From Hydrangea macrophylla (taxonomy: Eukaryota > Streptophyta > Magnoliopsida > Cornales > Hydrangeaceae), in NCBI GenBank assembly GCA_033977485.1, contig CM066983.1:65892010-65956009 (forward strand): DNA of 64,000 bases. Direction: 5' to 3'. Under the pieces are notes generated by a model. The model saw nothing but the letters and a program-made list of their open reading frames with translations, was not told where the DNA came from and did no database searches. Shown here one piece after another: positions 33,350 through 44,669 of this stretch (the first letter of the stretch is position 1; each line of letters starts with the position of its first letter). The translations under genes were made by a program, and so were the position numbers.

Positions 33350-34641
33350 ATGAATCCTATCACCGGGTACCATAAGTCCAAGTCACTAGACCTTACTATA
33401 CCAGACCCTATACTAGATCATGGGCTCAGAAATGATGAGGAGCGGGTTTGGTTTACGAGATACTTCCAGTCCAGGAAGGTTATGTTGGAGCGGCCCCTGG
33501 AGTTCGTATGGCTCTCCGCCCCGTGGTTCCTAGGACGGATCAGAGACCAGCCATCATGGTACGATATGTTGATCCAGACAAAGAGGATCAACATCCACTG
33601 GGTTCGTGAAGCCCGCTCCTCTATGATCAAGGATCCTGCGGCCCAGTTTACATACAGATCATTCTTCTACGGGCGCGAGATCCTATTCAGCCCTGCCACC
33701 ATTTCAGCTGCTCTGGGGGTACCTGAGGTACCCGATTGTTTCTATCCTCGCCTACTAGGAGCCCCAGAGATGCCTCCGACCACCATTATCTGTGAGCTTA
33801 CAGGCGGCACAGTTCAGATCTGGAAGGGCGTTTCTCTCATCGAGGATAAGCTTCTCACTGAGAACTATCACCTCCTCCATCTGAAGCTGGTGAACTGCAT
33901 TTTTATGACATCTTATCACGAGAAGTTCGCCGCGTGTTATGCCCGTGCCTTGTATGCTATTTGGATTGGACAGCGAGTCTATCTATCTCACCTATATATT
34001 GACTTCCTAATTCAGCCTACGCGGTACATCGTTGCCAAGCGCCATTTGAAGGGCGCTTGGCCTATCCATCGAGTCATTGAGCAGGCTGGACTAGTTCCAT
34101 TGGCCACAGATTCGATCATTCAGGCCTCGAGTCGATTTGGTGAGACGGCGGCCCGCCGTTCTGATGCTCAGAAGAAGAGAAAAGAAAAGGGTAGGCTAAG
34201 GTAGGGGTGGAGAGGAAGAGGGGAGGTGGCACCAATATGGAGGGTGCAGCTTCTAGGACGCCCACAGAGGCTGAGAAGCTTGATTCTGATGACGAGGTTG
34301 ATCCTCGTATTGAGGTTGCACAGTTTGAGTTGGGACAGCGGTCTCAGGCTCCGGCCCAGGGAGAGTCTTCTTCATCCGCGCCTCTCCCTACTATTCACGA
34401 GTTGCTATTAGAGGAGAGAGAGGCCCGGATCAGACTCGAGGGCAAGATGGATCGCATGACGACTCTTCTTGAGGCTATACTTATTCAGATAGGAGTTGAC
34501 CAGTCTTTGCATACACATCCACCACCTACTACTGGTCCTTCATCTGCAGCTCCTCAGGTTGATCGTTCTATTCCATCTACATCGGTAGCTCCATCTGTTC
34601 CTGTTCCTACTCTTTCTGTACCAGTGATCGGGAGAGAATAA
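33350..34641 (+). pseudogene. B env-like (Athila extra) ORF
   Basis: First frame 33350-34204 (MNPITGYHKS...), then shifted frame 34207-34641. The N-terminal part (FTYRSFFYGREILFSPATIS, AALGVPEVPD) and the later ARALYAIWIGQRVYLSHLYI resemble the 'putative plant transposon protein' domain found in the env-position ORF of Athila elements. A basic run (KKRKEKGRLR) and a Ser/Pro-rich, coiled-coil-containing tail (EEREARIRLEGKMDRMTTLLEAI) follow. I see no signal peptide or convincing membrane segment, so an envelope function is not supported. The ATG follows an acceptor-like TTTCAG|G by 10 bases. Element C is inserted near the C-terminus; beyond it the frame would stop at 42995-42997. A frameshift at 34200 breaks the ORF. 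Confidence 0.72.
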
Positions 34642-35953
34642 ATCCTAATTATATGCCTTAACACGTATTTGTTAATACCTTTTTATCCTGTTTTTGTTTA
34701 TTTTTACTTCGTTTTCTATTTTCTATTAGGATTTGGAAGAAATCAAGCATACCAGGCTAAACAGGGTGAAAAAGCACAAAGAAAGAAGCTGAAAAAAGCC
34801 AATCGCGCGCGCGGCCCGCTCGCGCGAAACCCAGAATATCGCTCGCGTGAGGTCCCAATATCGCGCTCGCGCAGCCCGCGCACGCGATATGTGTAAAAAT
34901 GGAACTTGCGTATTTCAGTATACTGATGATTCCTACGCGAAAGAAACTGCCTAATTGCATCTAGATTGTAAAATATAGCAGTTTTAGTGCAATTCGGGTT
35001 AGGAAAGCTTCCAAAACTTGTTGTAAATCTATATATACCCTATTTTACTTCAATTAAAGGGTTAGACATTATTATACACATATACATACAACAATATACA
35101 ACCATACTTTCAGCCATTGAAGGGAGAGAAGCAAGGAGAAGAAGAAGATGATCAAGGATTCCCATGGCCTCCTCCATCAACCTCTTGCCAATCTTCAATT
35201 CTATGGCCGCTTAAACCTAGATCTAGGGTTTCAATGAAACCCTAGCCAAGTAATAGGGTGTATCTTATGCTTTTCTTTTAGATTTATTATGTATGGATGA
35301 TGATTACATGTTTAGAGGATTTTATAAATAAATCGTACTCCTATTGATTGAATCATTACTTTCAAAATCTATTCTTGTCTTAGATCTATTTTGACTGTGA
35401 TGTGCTCGATGATCTATATTTGCTGTGCTTGTATGGATTATTTACATGTAATGGTGCTTTATTGAATTGTGCTATCAAGTATCCGAATAGTCCATGCCTA
35501 GGTTAGACGGATTATGTCACAACCCTAGTCTAGTGTGGGATAATTCGTGCTAACCGAAGATGGATTATGTTGGTGCTTGAACCATAGTTATTTTCTTGAC
35601 GGAGGAATTGAGCTTGTAGCTACAATTCCCCGTTATCATCCAACTTAACAATCTAATTGAATGCATAAATATTCCTATTATGAAGCTAGTGGTGGATTTG
35701 CAATCCTAGGTTCCTTTAAACATATTTATAAAAACACTTTTAAATCGCTTTCATAATTTAGATTTAATTTCGTTAGTTTCATTAATTTAATTAAAATTCA
35801 AATCAAAATATCGTTTTCATAATTAATTAGATTTAGGTTTTAAAATTAAGAGTCGTAGTAAGTCAATCTCTGTGGGTTCGACCTTTACTTTCACTGCTAC
35901 AAATCTTTAAAAAAGTAAAGTATACTTTTTATATCTTGATTCTGACAAGATTA
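34625..35953 (+). repeat. C 5' LTR
   Basis: About 1.33 kb. A TATA-like CTATATATACC is at 35029-35039. GC-rich palindromes are at 34803-34890, upstream of the TATA. The CTGTGGGTTCGACC stretch near the end parallels B's LTR. Confidence 0.9.
34803..34890. repeat. TCGCGCGCGA-type palindrome array, C 5' LTR
   Basis: Runs such as TCGCGCGCGC, CTCGCGCGA, GCTCGCGTGA and CGCACGCGA follow each other at roughly 16-20 bp, in otherwise AT-rich DNA. The right LTR copy at 41803-41902 is similar. The array lies about 140-230 bp upstream of the TATA-like box. Confidence 0.85.
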
Positions 35954-35957
35954 ATTT

Positions 35958-35975
35958 TTGGCGCCGTTGCCGGGG
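35958..35975 (+). other. C primer binding site, tRNA-Asp
   Basis: TGGCGCCGTTGCCGGGGA, identical to the PBS of B. Confidence 0.93.
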
Positions 35976-36451
35976 ATTGCAAATTACTACCTTTAGTTTT
36001 AGAATCTTAGTTTAGTTAATTCGTAAATATTAGATTAGGTTTTCTTTTTCTTATTTTTCGTTTTATTTTGAGTCACTAACTTTTCTTTTTGTTTTATAGT
36101 TTCTCAAAGTAATCAAATTCTAGCATTTTGAGTAGAAAAGCTGTGCACGTCAAAGGAACTCATGCGAAAATAAAAAAATAATAAATAAACAAAATCGCTT
36201 CCTTTGAAATTTGCTTCCAACCACTGTAAGTCAGGGTGCTGAGACGCACTATTTGCATTAGTTTAGGAGTGATTGTTCACATGCATTAGCTAGGAAACCC
36301 GGGGCGCTGGGCTTGACGCGGTCATTGTATTACAGGATACTATTCATGCATCACAGTAGTTGAGTGCTTGTTATCTTAGTTGCGTGATTTCTATTTGTTT
36401 TTTTTTTTATTTGAGTCAGTTTTTGTTTTTAGTTTATTTTCTTTTTAGTTT
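35976..36451. other. C 5' leader
   Basis: AT-rich leader of about 480 bp between PBS and gag. I see no gene; the overlapping 72-codon ORF is hydrophobic by T-richness only. Confidence 0.6.
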
Positions 36452-37711
36452 ATGTTGGGTACGCGTTCTAGTAAACCAGAATTATTTTCTATCGATCCTG
36501 AACTTGAACGTACCCTTAGAGTCAGTCGGACTCCGAAACCGTCGTCATTATTTCAGGCCAAAATTCAAAGTACCCTGAAAAGGTTAAGGAAAACTCGATT
36601 TATTAACATAAAACATATTCCAATGGCCGACGGCGAAAACAACGTAAACAATGGAAATAACAATAATAATCTTAATATACCGCCACATCCTCCGCTTAAA
36701 GATTATTTTATTCCTACGACTTACACGCCACAGGCTGGTATCGAATTATCGGAGGCGACGACATCTCACTTTGAGATAAAGTCATCTACCATCTCGCTAC
36801 TTCCTTCTTTTCACGGCCGCATTAATGAAGACCCTTATCAGCACTTAGGGGATTTTCAAGATATATGCTCTACTTTAAAAATCCAAAATTTCACTGATGA
36901 TGAATTAAAACTGCATCTCTTCCCATTCTCTTTAAAAGATAAAGCGAAGTATTGGCTCCAATCACTTGAGCCAAACATGATTAAAACTTGGAAAGCCTTA
37001 CACAACGCATTTTTACAAAAGTTTTTCCCAATCACAAGAACTAATCAGATAAGAAAATCCATAACAAACTTTGTGATGCAAGAAGGGGAATCACTTTACG
37101 ACACGTGGGAAAAATTTAAAGAATTGTTACGCTCGTGTCCACATCATCAGGTTCCTAAGTGGCCGTTGGTACAGGTTTTCTACGAGGGACTTATTCCCTC
37201 TGTCCATATTACCGTCGATGCCGCTTGTGCGGGTACCTTCCTACACAAAAGCGCCGACGAGGCCTAGAAAATATTTGAAACGTTGAGTGAGAATTCGATG
37301 CATCAGGCTGTGTCGGTACGTTCTGAGGGGTACCTTCGACCTAAGCGAGAGGTAAAGTTTGAGTCGAGTCAATCAATTGAAATACAAGAATTAAATAGAA
37401 AACTTGACCAACTTATGAGGATGGGAATTAGGTCCAATCCACCTTCTTCAGAAGTATGTGCATTATGCTCTGAACCGTCACATAATATCTTTGCATGTCC
37501 TTCTGCATCTCAATATCCGAAATTTGTTGAACAACACGTTAATTCTTTGCAACAATTCTCACAAAATAACTATAATTCTATTTCGAACAATTTTCCTAAT
37601 ACTTATGACCCCAATATCAACAAAGTCAATACCCACACCCACCTCCTAATCCTAACCCTCCAAGGGATAACGCTTTTGAGGCTACGGTGTTGGCATCCCT
37701 TAAAAACATAG
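36452..37711 (+). pseudogene. C gag
   Basis: The ORF 36452-37267 starts MLGTRSSKPELFSIDPELER and carries the Athila gag core: ISLLPSFHGRINEDPYQHLG, LHLFPFSLKDKAKYWLQSLE, AFLQKFFPITRTNQIRKSI and SLYDTWEKFKELLRSCPHHQ. A stop follows KSADEA (37265-37267) where the family continues with a KIFETLSENS-type sequence, which is found 3' of it in the same region. The second part (37283-37711) has an intact zinc knuckle, CALCSEPSHNIFACP, and an Asn-rich tail that loses frame near 37640. Gag retained in an element without pol is the TR-GAG type arrangement. Confidence 0.87.
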
Positions 37712-37948
37712 AAACTCAAGTCCAAGCACAAGCATAAATAGTGCACTCTCATACACAATCCATTGCGAAGCTTGAATCCCAAATGGGACAAATAGCTACT
37801 GCGGTGAGTCGTAGAAACGAGGGAAAGTTGCCTATGCAAACTGTTCAAAACCCTAAGGGACAATACGAAAAGGGGGGGTCGAATTAGAGTGTGAACGCTG
37901 TTTTGACTAGGACGATTACTCAAGATGAGGACGTGGTTGTAATTCCAG

Positions 37949-38998
37949 ATGAGGGTGAGAAAAATAAAAAAAATAAATTTGAATACAGAAAAAGGTGAGG
38001 ACGTGGATAGAGTTAGGAAAGAGAATAAACCGGTCCCAACGAATTATATTCCGAAAATGCCTTTTCCACCAAACGTTGAGGAACCGTCTAATTTACCAAA
38101 GAAAAAGTCGAAAACGGAAGATATACTCGAGGTGTTTAAACAAGTTAAAATTAATATTCCATTCCTCGATCGCTTACGCTAAATGTCTTAAAGACCTATG
38201 CACTCAAAAACGTAAATTGCGTAGTCATACTCCGGAAAAGGTCTTCCTCACGGAAAAAGTAAGTTCTATTTTTCAACACTTACCTCCAAAGTATAAGGAT
38301 CCTGGTACGCCAACTATTTCGTGTGTAATAGGTGACACTGTCATCCATAGGGCTCTCCTTGCCTTAGGTGCGAGTATTAATCTCTTACCTTATCACGTCT
38401 ATAAACAACTAGGTTTAGGTGAACTTAAACCTACAGCCGCTACTATTCAATTAGCAAACCGTTCCGTCAAAGTGCCTAGAGGAATCATCAAGGACGTCTT
38501 AGTTAAAGTTGATCAATGCTTTTATCCCGTTGATTTTATGGTCCTTGACACTGAACCTATCCCAGATACTAGGAAGCACACCCCTGTCATTCTTGGTCGT
38601 CCATTCTTAGCCACCGCTAATGCGCGTGTCAATTGTCGAACGGGGGTGTGAAAGTGTCGTTCGGGAATTTGAACTTAAAATTAAATGTGTTTAATGTTGT
38701 TGATCAACCTTCCAAAGATGATGATTATCTATGTATAGAGGGTCGTGAGGTTATACGACAAATTAAACCTACTAATGCACTACACATGGGTGAGGAACAT
38801 AATATAATTTGTAATGAGCGGAAGGATTTGAATAACCCAGACCCTAATGAGGAATTTACTCGGAAGGTGAGAAATCGATGTGAACATGAGCAAGATGAAC
38901 CGTTGGTCGAATTAATTCAAAACGACGTTATTTCTGATAATCACCGGGCTCTTCCTGATATCCTCAGGGGTACAAAATCTGAGCTACGGCCTCCATAA
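37949..38998 (+). pseudogene. C protease fragment with changed active site, end of coding
   Basis: Pieces in shifted frames: 37949-38182 (gag-protease linker, DILEVFKQVKINIPFLDRLR), 37995-38651 (KCLKDLCTQKRK, then GTPTISCVIGDTVIHRALLALGASINLLPYHVYKQLG, ILGRPFLATANARVN) and 38633-38998. The active-site motif reads A-L-G-A-S where the family has D-L-G-A-S, so the catalytic Asp is replaced. The last piece ends ...LRGTKSELRPP at 38998, followed at once by the CTTGGGAGGCAACCCAAG hairpin that in Athila elements sits after integrase. RT to integrase has been lost as a block. Confidence 0.82.
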
Positions 38999-41624
38999 AT
39001 TTTGAGCTAGAAGGGTCTAGCTAAAGACGTAAAAGAAAGCGCTTCTTGGGAGGCAACCCAAGCTTTATTTCGTCTGTTTCTCTTGTTTTTGGTCGTTTTT
39101 GGGTCTTTTTGAGTCAGTTGTGGTCATTCTGGACAGGTTTGGGGGTCAGGAATAATTTATTTTGAACTTATATAAATTTTTATACTGAAAAAGAGGAAAA
39201 GACCAAAGTCGCGCGCGCGACCTGCTCGCGCGACAGGTCGCTCACGCGAGATTCCCCCATAGACAATTTTTCAAGTTTTTTTTTATATATAGTCTCAGTA
39301 TCTACTCCCGCTTAAATTCGCGCGCGCGAGGGGTCCGCTCGCGCGGCCCGCTCGCGCGAGCTTTTGCCTTAGAAACTTTTCTGAAAATAATTAAAAACAG
39401 GCCTCAGGTTTACCTCGCGGAGGGATTCGCGCGAGCAAGGTTCGCTCGCGCGAAGTGGTGATTTTCCACTTTTTCTTGTTGTTTTTTACATTCTGTTTCC
39501 CAAACCTGGTCTGGTGTTTTTATTTGTTCTGTTCTTTATTTTCATAGTTTCGTTTATGTTTGTGTTTTTTTTTTTAATTATTTTCATTAAGTCTTTTAAT
39601 TCGAGTTAGTTTTTATTTCTATTTCTATTATAAAAAAAACCTTATATGTTAGCTTTTATTATTTGTTTGTTTAATTTTCTTTTGTTAAGTATTAACAGGT
39701 GAAATAGTGCTCCATTTGGAGTAATTGAATTTTGATTCCATATTTATATGTTCACCTAGTTTGTGGTTGTCGAAATCGAGGTACTATCGTTCCTTCTCTA
39801 CGTACTTTCCTTTATTTCGTTTTATTGTTTCATTGGGGGCAATGAAAGGTTTAGATTTGGGGGTATGCACTCACATGCACATTATTATTTACACCAAAAT
39901 TTTGAAAATTTTTCGATACTTGTGCTTAAATAAACGATGTCACCTACGGTTTTGCAATCTCTAGTCGATACTTCTTGTTATAGTACTTGGATTGTTATAG
40001 AATGGTAAATATGAGAAGATGTAATTAAACATTTGCTGAAGTCATGATATAACATTTTAGGTCATGTATCGTTCGAATCGTAGTTTTTATATCATAAATT
40101 TGCACACAAACCTATGCACTGCACGTAGTCGCTTGAATACATGTTTGATGTGAACTATAATATGATTCGGATTTCTAGATAACACAAGGTGGAGACTAGA
40201 CCCGGTGAGCTTTTGAGCCTATCTTTTCTTTTTAGAGGGTTATAAATACATGTTGTGTTTGTCGAATTTCATTTGGAATAGCGCATTAACTCGTTGTTTA
40301 GTCTCATTATTCTTGTTTTGGTTGATAGTCAAGTTAAAATATTTGTTACCATGCTAAATAATATTCCGTTGTAAATATTGAAGAACCATATCACTATAGG
40401 AGATGATGGTAGGCCCTCTTTGTTTACTGCCGACCGATAAATGATAATTTTCCTTAGTTCGCCCTTTGAGCCTTTAAAATGCCATTTTTTTTAATTAACA
40501 TTATCCTGTTTTTACTCCAATTTGGCCAACTTGGAGTTCACCCCTGAAAGATTGCTCAACTTTTAGTGGTGTTAAGGCGATGTGTGATTGAGAAGAAGAA
40601 GAAAAAGATAATAAGATGATGTTTTGGGTGGTTGCCTTGTTATTCAATGAATATTTGTTTCAAAAGCAACGAGGAGAAAAAGAACGAAAGAAAGGGAAAA
40701 GAATAAAAAATAAAAAATAAAAAGAAAAAAAAAGAATAAGAAAAAAAAAAGGAAAAGAAAAAGAAACAGAAGGAGAAAAAATTGAAAAGAATGAAAAGAA
40801 GAGAATGAAATGATGAAGTTGGTAGAAGAGACGAATGAAAGAAATCGAGCATGCCTTACAATGCCATTCTAAAACTACCTAATGAATCATTTCTATCCTT
40901 TTTCACTGCCTGAGCCACATTACAATCGTTGAAAAGTCCTATTTGATACTAGGAAACATGGTTTGGATATATAAACGATGGGAGGGGGATTAAACCATGG
41001 AAATGATTAATTTTTCTTAACTGTTGGCGTCCTATCCATGAGACTACTGTTCTTTCATGTGATGCGATTTTTTCGAGTTATATGTGAGTGGTTTCTTGTT
41101 TTAAAAATATATTTCCTTTACTCACATATTTTAGAAAAATTACACCTATTTCTGAGTGTTTCATTTTAGAGTGTAATTAACATTGTGAGATTCCTAGTCG
41201 AAGCATAGTTTGATGGTTATCCGAGTATATTCCAAGTTCATGACATACGCGTGTTCATTTGACTACCACATCACACACGTGCAATTTTATGAGAAACTCT
41301 ATTGATTTATACAATGTATGTGCTTGAGATTGTTTGTCATGACTTAGGTGGATGTTTCATTATGTTTCTTTATGCTCGTTATTCTATTTCAAATCATCGT
41401 TCTATGATAAGGAGTATTGATTGTTTTGATTCTCGTTTTAATAAAAAAATTTTAAATTTCACGAGACTTCACTTGTCCTACTAGGGACACCTAGGGGTTT
41501 AAAAGGCTTGTTGCATATGCTAAATGCAATCGCGATCCATGCGAAAATGGAATAGATTTTTGTTAGTAGTTTTATTTTTATTTTAGTTTTGCTTGAGGAC
41601 TAGCAAAATGTAGGTTTGGGGGTG
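38999..41624. other. C long 3' untranslated region
   Basis: No gene in 2.6 kb. Contents: hairpin CTTGGGAGGCAACCCAAG (39046-39063), GC-rich palindrome array (39209-39456), T-rich tracts, TTGGGGGCAAT (39833-39843) and TTTGGGGGTATG (39856-39867) PPT-like motifs, a purine-rich tract (40669-40806), a block shared with B (41461-41560) and the PPT (41611-41624). Confidence 0.75.
39209..39456. repeat. TCGCGCGCGA-type palindrome array, C internal
   Basis: Three clusters of palindromic CG-alternating sites (for example TCGCGCGCGCGA at 39209-39220 and CTCGCGCGA at 39225-39233) at 39209-39250, 39317-39360 and 39415-39456. Step sizes within clusters are about 16-17 bp. Confidence 0.85.
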
Positions 41625-42966
41625 TGATCGGGAGAGAACAAATCCTAATTATATGTCTTAACACGCATTTGTTAATACCTTTTTATCCTATTTTTGTTTA
41701 TTTTTACTTCATTTTCTGTTTTTTGTCAGGATTTGGAAGAAATCAAGTATATCAGGCTAAACAGGGTGAAAAAGCACAAAGAAAGAAGCTAAAAAAAGCC
41801 AATCGCGCGCGCGGCCCGCTCGCGCGAAACCCAGAATATCGCTCGCGCGATCCGCGCGCGCGAGATCCCAATATCGAGCTCGCACGGCCCACGCGCGCGA
41901 TATGTGTAAAAATGGAACTTGCGTATTTCAGTATACTGATGATTCCTACGCGAAAGAAACTGCCTAATTGCATCTAGACTGTAAAATATAGCAGTTTTAG
42001 TGCAATTCGGGTTAGGAAAGCTTCCAAAACTTGTTGTAAATCTACATATACCCTATTTTACTTCAATTAAAGGGTTAGACATTATTATACACATATACAT
42101 ACAACAATATACAACCATACTTTCAGCCATTGAAGGGAGAGAAGCAAGGAGAAGAAGAAGAAGATCAAGGATTCCCATGGCCTCCTCCATCAACCTCTTG
42201 CCAATCTTCAATTCTATGGCCGCTTAAACCTAGATCTAGGGTTTCAATGAAACCCTAGCCAAGTAATAGGGTGTATCTTATGCTTTTCTTTTAGATTTAT
42301 TATGTATGGATGATGATTACATGTTTAGAGGATTTTATAAATAAATCGTACTCCTATTGATTGAATCATTACTTTCAAAATCTATTCTTGTCTTAGATCT
42401 ATTTTGACTGTGATGTGATCGATGATCTATATTTGCTGTGCTTATATGGATTATTTACATGTAATGGTGCTTTATTGAATTGTGCTATCAAGTATCCGAA
42501 TAGTCCATGCCTAGGTTAGACGGATTATGTCACAACCCTAGGCTAGTGTGGGATAATTCGTGCTAACCGAAGATGGATTATGTTGGTGCTTGAACCATAG
42601 TTATTTTCTTGACGGAGGAATTGAGCTTGTAGCTACAATTCTCCATTATCATCCAACTTAATAATCTAATTGAATGCATAAATATTCCTATTATGAAGCT
42701 AGTGGTGGATTTGCAATCCTAGGTTCCTTTAAACATATTTATAAAAACACTTTTAAATCGCTTTCATAATTTAGATTTAATTTCGTTAGTTTCATTAATT
42801 TAATTAAAATTCAAATCAAAATATCATTTTCATAATTAATTAGATTTAGGTTTTAAAATTAAGAGTCGTAGTAAGTCAATCTCTGTGGGTTCGACCTTTA
42901 CTTTCACTGCTAAAAATCTTTAGAAAAGTAAAGTATACTTTTTATATCTTGATTCTGACAAAATTA
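41625..42966 (+). repeat. C 3' LTR
   Basis: Counterpart of 34625-35953 with few substitutions. The TATA-like box here reads CTACATATACC (42042-42052), a single transition. Its palindrome array is at 41803-41902. Confidence 0.9.
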
Positions 42967-42971
42967 ACTAG

Positions 42972-44669
42972 CTATTGATCCTTCTGCTCACAGATAGTCA
43001 CCTGTACATACTTAGCAATCTGGATCACTTTATTGTACATGTCATACAATCTCAGTTGAATTTGGAAATTATAAACTTTATTGGTAGAACGACTTGCAAT
43101 ACTCACTCCTGTTTAGCTGTTATCAAGGAATGACTAAACTATTTTAATCTCATCTTTTTATGAATTAAATTCACGCATTTTTCTAGTTCGCTAGGATGAT
43201 TGCATGTGTTAACCATTCTTGTATCCAAATTCCTTATGCACATGTTAATAGCTATGTAGAAAACCTAAAATAAGAGTTAAGATGACTTTTGTACTCTAAG
43301 AATAAGTAGTGGAAACTAGTTATCCTTACTGCGCTTTTGAATCCAATCTTCAATTTTGAGGGAGTTATCACATTAAATTCGAATTGCTTTTCTTGAATAA
43401 GCGTATTAAATTCGTCGAATAGTCTCTAATTCTTTATTTTGGCTGCTTAGTAGAGGAGAACGTTCAGGATTTACCAACAAAACTCAATGAACACTGAAGT
43501 GCTAAAACTAGGAAGTTGAGAAAATGATTTAAGCCATCGTTATTTGCTCCTTACCTTTCCATATACCTATATTAACATTCTAGAATATGCATTGTTCTCA
43601 ACCCCAAACCTAGTAAATACTGCCAAATCTATTATGAACTCCTAAATCCCTAATCTTATACTTTGACTTCAATGCACCCCATTGCACATCCAATGAGATT
43701 AAATTGTTGAAGTATGTTATGGGGAGGGAGTAGTTGTGGGAGGGGCTGCATCATTTTGTTTAAAAAATAAACATCTATGGAATAGAGGATGGTTGGAATG
43801 AGGTAAAGAAGGAATTACTACACTCAATCAAATGCTAAAGATGTGCAAATTCTTACCCCTATCCTTTCAGTTCTATTATATAAAATTCTACCGAAAAGTC
43901 AAAGCCTTAATGATTTTTAACGACTTAGTTTAAAACACGAACGTGTAAATTGAGTTATCCACGGTATTTCGCTCCTCTAGTTAGTAGTATTCCTTTCATG
44001 AGACTATACACTCTAAATGTTCGTCCTTTATTGAGTCAGGCGTGAAAGCATTAGTAACCAAAACATTACTCATATCAAAGCTTTCACACCATGAGCGATC
44101 ATCATTAAACAAGTTTCTGAGAGATGTTCATTTTTGAGTGTAAACCCATGTGAGAATTGAGTTGAAACTACAAATTCTGAGAGTATGATAGTCTAAACAA
44201 CTCTAAACAAAGTTTAATGTATAGCTGTTAATTTCACACACACACAGATACATGGATGTGATGCATATGTTATTCTTTCTTTGTGACATGAGGAACATGT
44301 GTATTTCTTTCATGGTTTGAATGAGGATGATATATTTTGTAGAGCTAAATTAATAGTTGAATAAAAGAGAGTGTTTACAAGTTACTCTATATCTTTTTGA
44401 TCTTAAAATCAGAAAATTTTGTGGGTAGATTCGCTGCAAACCCTCACGAGACAACACTCGTCCACTAGGGGAAACCTAGGGGTTTAACGGCTTGTTGCAT
44501 TTGCTAAATGCAACCGCGATTCCTATGAAAGTGGGTTAGGTAGTTTCTTTTTATATAAAGTAGTTTTCTTTAGTTTTAATTTGTTTTATTTTAATCATTT
44601 TAGTATTAGTTTAGCTTGTTTTATCTTCGCTTTATTGTTAGGGACTAGTAAATCGCTAGTTGGGGGTTG
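42972..44669 (+). other. B 3' untranslated region and polypurine tract
   Basis: The first codons complete the env-like frame (stop 42995-42997). The remaining 1.7 kb has no gene. It contains a block (44446-44540: CTAGGGGAAACCTAGGGG and TTGCTAAATGCAACCGCGAT) shared with C, and ends with the PPT CTAGTTGGGGGTTG directly before the LTR. Confidence 0.8.

Larger units (their letters stand above)
34625..42966 (+). mobile_element. C: non-autonomous Athila-type element, gag plus protease fragment
   Basis: LTRs 34625-35953 and 41625-42966 begin TGATCGGGAGAGAA and are nearly identical. The tRNA-Asp PBS follows the left LTR and a PPT (TAGGTTTGGGGGTG) precedes the right one. The LTR end is uncertain: TGACA at 35947/42960 or ATTA at 35953/42966. 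The second choice gives an imperfect TSD, ACCAG/ACTAG (34620-34624, 42967-42971), and leaves B's env-like frame continuous. Internal content is gag, then protease, then 2.6 kb non-coding; RT, RNase H and integrase are absent. It therefore needs enzymes from a related element such as B. Confidence 0.87.

Noticed and set aside
33350..34641. A true viral envelope gene in B
   Set aside because: Only position is env-like; I see no signal peptide, furin-type site or transmembrane helix, and the similarity is to a plant transposon domain.
40640..40852. Minus-strand Phe/Ser-rich ORF
   Set aside because: Translation of a purine-rich low-complexity tract; not a membrane protein gene.
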